Positions 60,391 through 64,000 of a stretch of DNA of 64,000 nt are shown here, in pieces. The DNA lies in contig NZ_SRYB01000026.1 of the NCBI RefSeq assembly GCF_004793975.1, forward strand, positions 1 through 64,000. The letters run 5' to 3'. The position numbers were made by a program, and so were the translations under genes. Position 1 is the stretch's first letter. Each line of letters starts with the position of its first letter. This DNA is from Lepagella muris (GTDB taxonomy: Bacteria; Bacteroidota; Bacteroidia; Bacteroidales; Muribaculaceae). Below the pieces are notes generated by a model. The model had not been told where the DNA came from. It was given only the letters and a program-made list of their open reading frames with translations, and searched no databases.

Positions 60391-61859
60391 CTATCTATTA
60401 TTTTATTACAGTTTGCCTCTGTGAGGTCTTGATGCATAAGTTCTCTTCCCATAGCCTCAATTACCTCACGCTCAGGAATAGGCATTTGATTTACTTCTGT
60501 AGAATTTACCTGTGTGGAGCCGTTCAAGATACGGTAATATGTATCGTATAGAGTGGAATTAAGCAATACATACAATCCGTAAGTTATGCAAGGTGAATCA
60601 CATTTCACGAAGTTCACTTTATTCTGCGTACTGATATATTCGAATTGTTTATACCGCTGCTTGAGGTAAATGCCACATTGAAGACGACGCTTCTCCTCTT
60701 TTGCCGTAAAGCGTTTTACAAGCAGAAAGTCACTATTCCTCTGTAGGAATGATGTCCTGTCGGTCTTGATTACCTCTCCCTCTTTGCCCAAAGGCCATGT
60801 GACTCGTCCATTCTTTATATGCTGTGAGTACAACAAAGGAAAAGCTCCTTCCTCCATTTTGTCACGTAGCACTTCTCTTGTTCTAAAATCGACTATGATA
60901 CCCGTCTGCATCTTCATATTCATGCCCGGCAAGGTACTCGGTAATTTGTTGACTCTTTCCAGAACCTTTGCCTCCTCTGTGTCTGTCACGAGATAGACAA
61001 ATTGGTTCTTAGGAATGACAGTGTCATAAGAAGCTCTGAATTGTTTTAAATCCCTGAAATCTGATGTGGACGAAGTTGTAATATTAACACATTCAGGCTT
61101 ATTCGTCGTCTTTTTCACCTTTACTATAATTGTTTCCTGAAGAACTGATTCTCCGCTAAATACCTTATCCCTACTTTCAAATAGATGCACATCAGTAATC
61201 ACGCACTGACTGAACATATAGCTCCGAAATTTCTTGAAATAGGCACCGGAAGTCCATGACCGAGGAATGATATAGACAAGCTCATGTTCAGGTTTTAGAT
61301 TGTAAATACCCATCGTCCAGAAAAGGAAATATAGATTTGGAGCTCCGTGACACACAGTAGGTATAGCTTTAGCTTCCGGCGCATCCTTGGATATTTTCAG
61401 ATATGGAGGGTTGCCGATTATATAGTCATACCTGTCACCGTCTTCCGTCATAAGTGAGTTGACTCCGAAAAATTGAGTCGTGATATAATTTTCTTTCAGA
61501 AGTGTATATTCAATACCATAAATCTGCTTGGCAAGTATCAGATTCTTCTCCAAAATGGAGAAAACCTCATCGTCTGTTTCGTAACAGGTTAGATGTACAG
61601 TTCCTTTGAAACCATTATTAAAGATATGATCCAACATAGCAGCACTCAACACACCGGTTCCGGCTCCGGCATCCAACAGTTCAAGATGTGTCTTCGAAAA
61701 ATCAATCTCAAAAAGAGATGCCATAAATCTTGCGGTGGAAGCAGTCGTGAAGAACTGTCCGAAAATTTTTCTCTTTGATTTTGGCACACTGGAAATGAAG
61801 CCGTTAGTATTTTGTACGACCTCTGAAAGAATATTATTATGTTTAGACCTGTTAGTCAT
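60378..61859 (-). CDS. N6-adenine DNA methyltransferase of the BsuBI/PstI system
   Basis: A 493-residue methyltransferase. SAM-binding motif I LLDAGAGTGVLSAAM (residues about 61-75), catalytic motif IV NPPY (150-153 in YDYIIGNPPYLKISKDA), preceded by the conserved KKxFGQFFT start. The C-terminal half would be the target recognition domain. It protects the host from the co-encoded restriction enzyme. The gene pair is flanked upstream by a transposase remnant, consistent with acquisition by transfer. Confidence 0.9.
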   Translation of the reverse strand: MTNRSKHNNILSEVVQNTNGFISSVPKSKRKIFGQFFTTASTARFMASLFEIDFSKTHLELLDAGAGTGVLSAAMLDHIFNNGFKGTVHLTCYETDDEVFSILEKNLILAKQIYGIEYTLLKENYITTQFFGVNSLMTEDGDRYDYIIGNPPYLKISKDAPEAKAIPTVCHGAPNLYFLFWTMGIYNLKPEHELVYIIPRSWTSGAYFKKFRSYMFSQCVITDVHLFESRDKVFSGESVLQETIIVKVKKTTNKPECVNITTSSTSDFRDLKQFRASYDTVIPKNQFVYLVTDTEEAKVLERVNKLPSTLPGMNMKMQTGIIVDFRTREVLRDKMEEGAFPLLYSQHIKNGRVTWPLGKEGEVIKTDRTSFLQRNSDFLLVKRFTAKEEKRRLQCGIYLKQRYKQFEYISTQNKVNFVKCDSPCITYGLYVLLNSTLYDTYYRILNGSTQVNSTEVNQMPIPEREVIEAMGRELMHQDLTEANCNKIIDRWIN

Positions 61860-62192
61860 TCTTTATACCGTAAATAATATGGTTCTGCGACTATTCCATA
61901 TCGTTATGTAGGATTAAGCAGCACTCGTATGTCAACCTCTAATAAGCCGGGATTGACCGCAACGTATATATCGGTTGGAAACAACCTTGTATCCTGTTGA
62001 TATATTCGCTCATCTGCAAATCATTTAACATTAACGTAAAGTTAATTAATTTTATTGATGCGACAAAATTGATTTAATAAAATCAGATAGAACTTAAAAT
62101 CAATGGTGAAAGATCAACTCTTTTGTTAGACTCCATTTCATTGTCTATGATTTTCTTGATCTTTTTTGTAATTTTAGAGGTGTATTGTGCGA
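61860..62192. other. Intergenic region upstream of the restriction-modification operon
   Basis: 333 bp, AT-rich, presumably holding the methyltransferase promoter. It includes a short dyad TTAACGTAAAGTTAA (about 62028-62044) and flanking ATTTTATT/AATAAAAT arms. A minus-strand frame at 62083-62289 has no protein features and is not called. Confidence 0.4.
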
Positions 62193-62429
62193 CTAACGGA
62201 TAAAAACATCTGTTCTCAGAAATGAAATCACCGGAAGTAGATAAATTTGAAAAACTGGTAAGAGAACCGGGAGCTGATGCCATTGGCAACCGCTCCTGAG
62301 CTTATAGAGAATCGCATTTACGACCTCGATAAGGCAACCTTGGGAGACAAATCCTCTTTTTGCTACGCTGAGATTTGGCATTATTTCATTTTTTATTGTA
62401 TCTTTGTCGAGTACAGTGTATTTCGGCAT
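62193..62429 (-). pseudogene. IS5-like transposase N-terminal fragment
   Basis: The first about 55 residues (MPKYTVLDKDTIKNEIMPNL, then IEVVNAILYKLRSGCQWHQLPV) match the N-terminal DUF4096-like part of IS5-family transposases (LxxGCQWxxLP). The catalytic DDE domain is absent: after QLPV the sequence becomes unrelated. A relic of an insertion sequence beside the restriction-modification genes. Confidence 0.75.
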
Positions 62430-62642
62430 TGGTTCGATAAATTAAAGTGTCGTAACTCTAATATAGCGAATTTCAACCGAAGTACGCTGTATTTTAATAT
62501 CTTGACATTTATTTTAACATTTAAAAATTAGTTTAAACCACTTCAATATGCTCTGGTATGTATTTGCACGATTCTGTTATGGATTTTACTCGGTGTCGCC
62601 TTACGACTCTCATTAGCATTCACCATAACGACATGCACACTC

Positions 62643-63005
62643 ATGGCGGCTGACTGGATAGCCGATAATTGGTCAGCCTACCCATTGAAAGTAGTGACCG
62701 ATTCTAACACCACCCTGCTGCAGGGTGCCGTCATGGCGCGAAAATCAAAGAAACGGTTCGCCATCTCTTTTGCAACAGGACTATGTATATTGATTCTGTG
62801 GTTTGTTTGGCTATGCTACGAGTTCATATCATCCCCCGTTTGTGCCGATTTCTTCGGTCTTGACACCGGACTCTTATTCATCATATCCGGCGGGATAGGA
62901 GGAATAGTGGGAGTAATCATTGCAGCACACGTGCTCCGAAAAATCAACAACAATCTCAAAAGCATCGACCGTCAAATACAAGAGTACACCTCGCAACTGC
63001 CATAA
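62643..63005 (+). CDS. Small membrane protein, possibly longer at its 5' end
   Basis: As read from the ATG at 62643, a 120-residue protein with two membrane helices (FAISFATGLCILILWFVWLCYEF; LLFIISGGIGGIVGVIIAAHVL) and a charged C-terminal helix (RKINNNLKSIDRQIQEYTSQL). The same frame is open upstream to 62532 and encodes a further hydrophobic segment (ILLWILLGVALRLSLAFTI), but there is no in-frame ATG, GTG or TTG there. Either a non-standard start is used or a frameshift has removed the original start. No family recognised. Confidence 0.6.
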   Translation: MAADWIADNWSAYPLKVVTDSNTTLLQGAVMARKSKKRFAISFATGLCILILWFVWLCYEFISSPVCADFFGLDTGLLFIISGGIGGIVGVIIAAHVLRKINNNLKSIDRQIQEYTSQLP

Positions 63006-63227
63006 TAATATTTTTGTAAAAAAGTTGTTTTATATATAAACTTTAATGAAGCCCTGTTTTTCCACATTATCGAAATCTTGGGTCTGAAAATTGAGATAGT
63101 TCGTCCTTTGGCTTTAATGCCTTAGTCACAAATTTGCGTTTAGACTTTCAGGGAATTTTTGCGCCGTTTTTTATGAAGATAGAGCCGTAGATCGCTTCTA
63201 TAAGCGATATTGTCCCGGATTTTTTAT

Positions 63228-63235
63228 AATTTTGC
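63228..63235 (+). promoter_or_regulatory. -7 promoter box of the TPR lipoprotein gene
   Basis: TAATTTTG at 63228-63235, about 53 bp before the ATG at 63289. No clear -33 TTTG at the standard spacing. Confidence 0.45.
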
Positions 63236-63288
63236 ATATTGGTTACTCGGCAAATTTTGAGTAATCGTAAAGAAGATTATGCCTGTCT

Positions 63289-63864
63289 ATGAAGCATGTT
63301 ATTCTCATATATCTGGTATTCATATCCTGCATATCGGGCGGATGCGGAAGGGGTTCATCCATGATGGACAGGATGGACTCCATCGACAGTATCATGGAGC
63401 CGGATCCCATTGCCGCGCTTTCCCGTCTTCAGGAGATAGAGATCTCCGAACTGGGGTCGGCAAGAGAGAATGCCCGCCATGCACTTCTCCTTTCCGAGGC
63501 AAATTACAAGAACTACATTGATTCGGATGATGACTCACTGATAAATGTGGCACTACGCTATTATGCTGACTTTCCCGACTCGGAAGAGTATATGAAATCA
63601 CTCTATTTCCGAGCCTCAATAGCCTTGAATACCAATAATCCCGGCAAATCAATATCCTTACTGCTTGAGGCAAAAGAGATAGCAAGAATGCGGGAGGATT
63701 ACGACTGGCTTGCAAGAATCTCGGAAATGATGGGAGACGCGTTCTTAAAAGCCCATAACGATGATGAATCGGGGGAATGTTCGTTGGCGGCTGCCGAATA
63801 TTACAGATTGGTCGGCAATGAGCGGCGTCACAGGTTTGTAATGGTAGACTATGCCATATCATAA
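63289..63864 (+). CDS. TPR lipoprotein, N-terminal part before an in-frame stop
   Basis: 191 residues with a lipoprotein signal (ILIYLVFISCISGGC) and TPR-like helices (IAALSRLQEIEISELGSARENARHALLLSEANYK, SLYFRASIALNTNNPGKSISLLLEAKEIARM). It resembles the N-terminal half of the TPR/HTH regulator at 5122-6894. The frame ends at TAA 63862-63864, but the same frame stays open and protein-like beyond it to the window edge, so the gene is probably interrupted by a nonsense mutation. Confidence 0.75.
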   Translation: MKHVILIYLVFISCISGGCGRGSSMMDRMDSIDSIMEPDPIAALSRLQEIEISELGSARENARHALLLSEANYKNYIDSDDDSLINVALRYYADFPDSEEYMKSLYFRASIALNTNNPGKSISLLLEAKEIARMREDYDWLARISEMMGDAFLKAHNDDESGECSLAAAEYYRLVGNERRHRFVMVDYAIS

Positions 63865-64000
63865 GGGAATCAGGGGGAGAGTGACATCGCTTTGAATATA
63901 CTGGACAGCATCTACAGGCTCTCTGTCATTCCCCCTGCCGATTCGATGCTTTCTTATTATTGTATGCGTTCCAAATTCCCAATATTGGTCAATACGAAAA
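63865..64000 (+). pseudogene. Continuation of the TPR gene after the in-frame stop
   Basis: The same frame continues without a stop to the window end as GNQGESDIALNILDSIYRLSVIPPADSMLSYYCMRSK and so on, in the style of TPR helices that normally follow at this point. Gene remainder outside the window would show whether the protein is otherwise intact. Confidence 0.6.

Noticed and set aside
62083..62289. 68-codon minus-strand frame
   Set aside because: Overlaps the transposase remnant in another frame and shows no family features.
1..64000. Search for CRISPR arrays, rRNA genes and prophage blocks
   Set aside because: No regularly spaced repeats, rRNA-like sequence or phage structural genes were seen on either strand.

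Overview
The window looks like chromosomal DNA of a gut-type member of the Bacteroidales (phylum Bacteroidota), possibly Muribaculaceae. The family-level guess is inference. Supporting signs are promoters of the Bacteroidota form (TTTG, about 19-20 bp, TAnnTTTG), a tmRNA encoding a GENNNYALAA tag, and families largely typical of this phylum: GLPGLI proteins, NVEALA peptides, 6-bladed beta-propeller lipoproteins, TPR lipoproteins with a C-terminal helix-turn-helix, and KorAB. A consensus-like parS site (47345-47360) next to mnmG suggests the window lies in the origin-proximal part of the chromosome.

Layout. 1-7000 (accessory, AT-rich, minus strand): a TPR/HTH lipoprotein regulator, a 48-bp perfect palindrome, a small secreted protein, a fused C39-like/VKOR/thioredoxin disulfide enzyme, two nearly identical double-glycine-leader peptides each followed by a GLPGLI protein (a 1285-bp tandem duplication), and the start of a large outer-membrane protein. 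I read this as a candidate cluster for a small disulfide-containing secreted peptide. 7.2-11.4 kb: a possible orphan transcript, thyA, a membrane polyferredoxin and yidC. 12-18 kb (accessory, plus strand): an unknown secreted protein, four 6-bladed beta-propeller lipoproteins, an NVEALA peptide gene and a broken copy of it.

18-50 kb is mostly housekeeping: an acyltransferase, obgE, a CBS-nucleotidyltransferase, a WYL regulator, a glycosyltransferase and dihydrofolate reductase on the minus strand; a Na/phosphate symporter, manC-type guanylyltransferase, a second WYL regulator, comM/yifB, korAB, acpP-fabF on the plus strand; then deoC, ruvC, tRNA-Thr, two glycoside hydrolases, rnr, uvrC, apt, mnmG and ybeY on the minus strand, and the tmRNA gene on the plus strand.

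50.9-64 kb is accessory again: a DUF1349 protein, a maltose acetyltransferase pseudogene with an internal deletion, a LuxR-type regulator, a BlaI-M56-GLPGLI-outer-membrane-protein operon under a helically phased operator array, a small kinase with a DUF362 protein, a BsuBI/PstI-type restriction-modification pair beside a transposase remnant, a small membrane protein, and a TPR lipoprotein gene interrupted by an in-frame stop.

The most interesting theme is that GLPGLI protein plus CarboxypepD-like outer-membrane protein occurs twice as an adjacent pair, once behind duplicated double-glycine peptides with a disulfide-forming enzyme and once behind a BlaI/BlaR-like protease sensor. A separate set of leader-type peptides (NVEALA) sits among surface beta-propellers. 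All functional links between these parts are inference from gene order.
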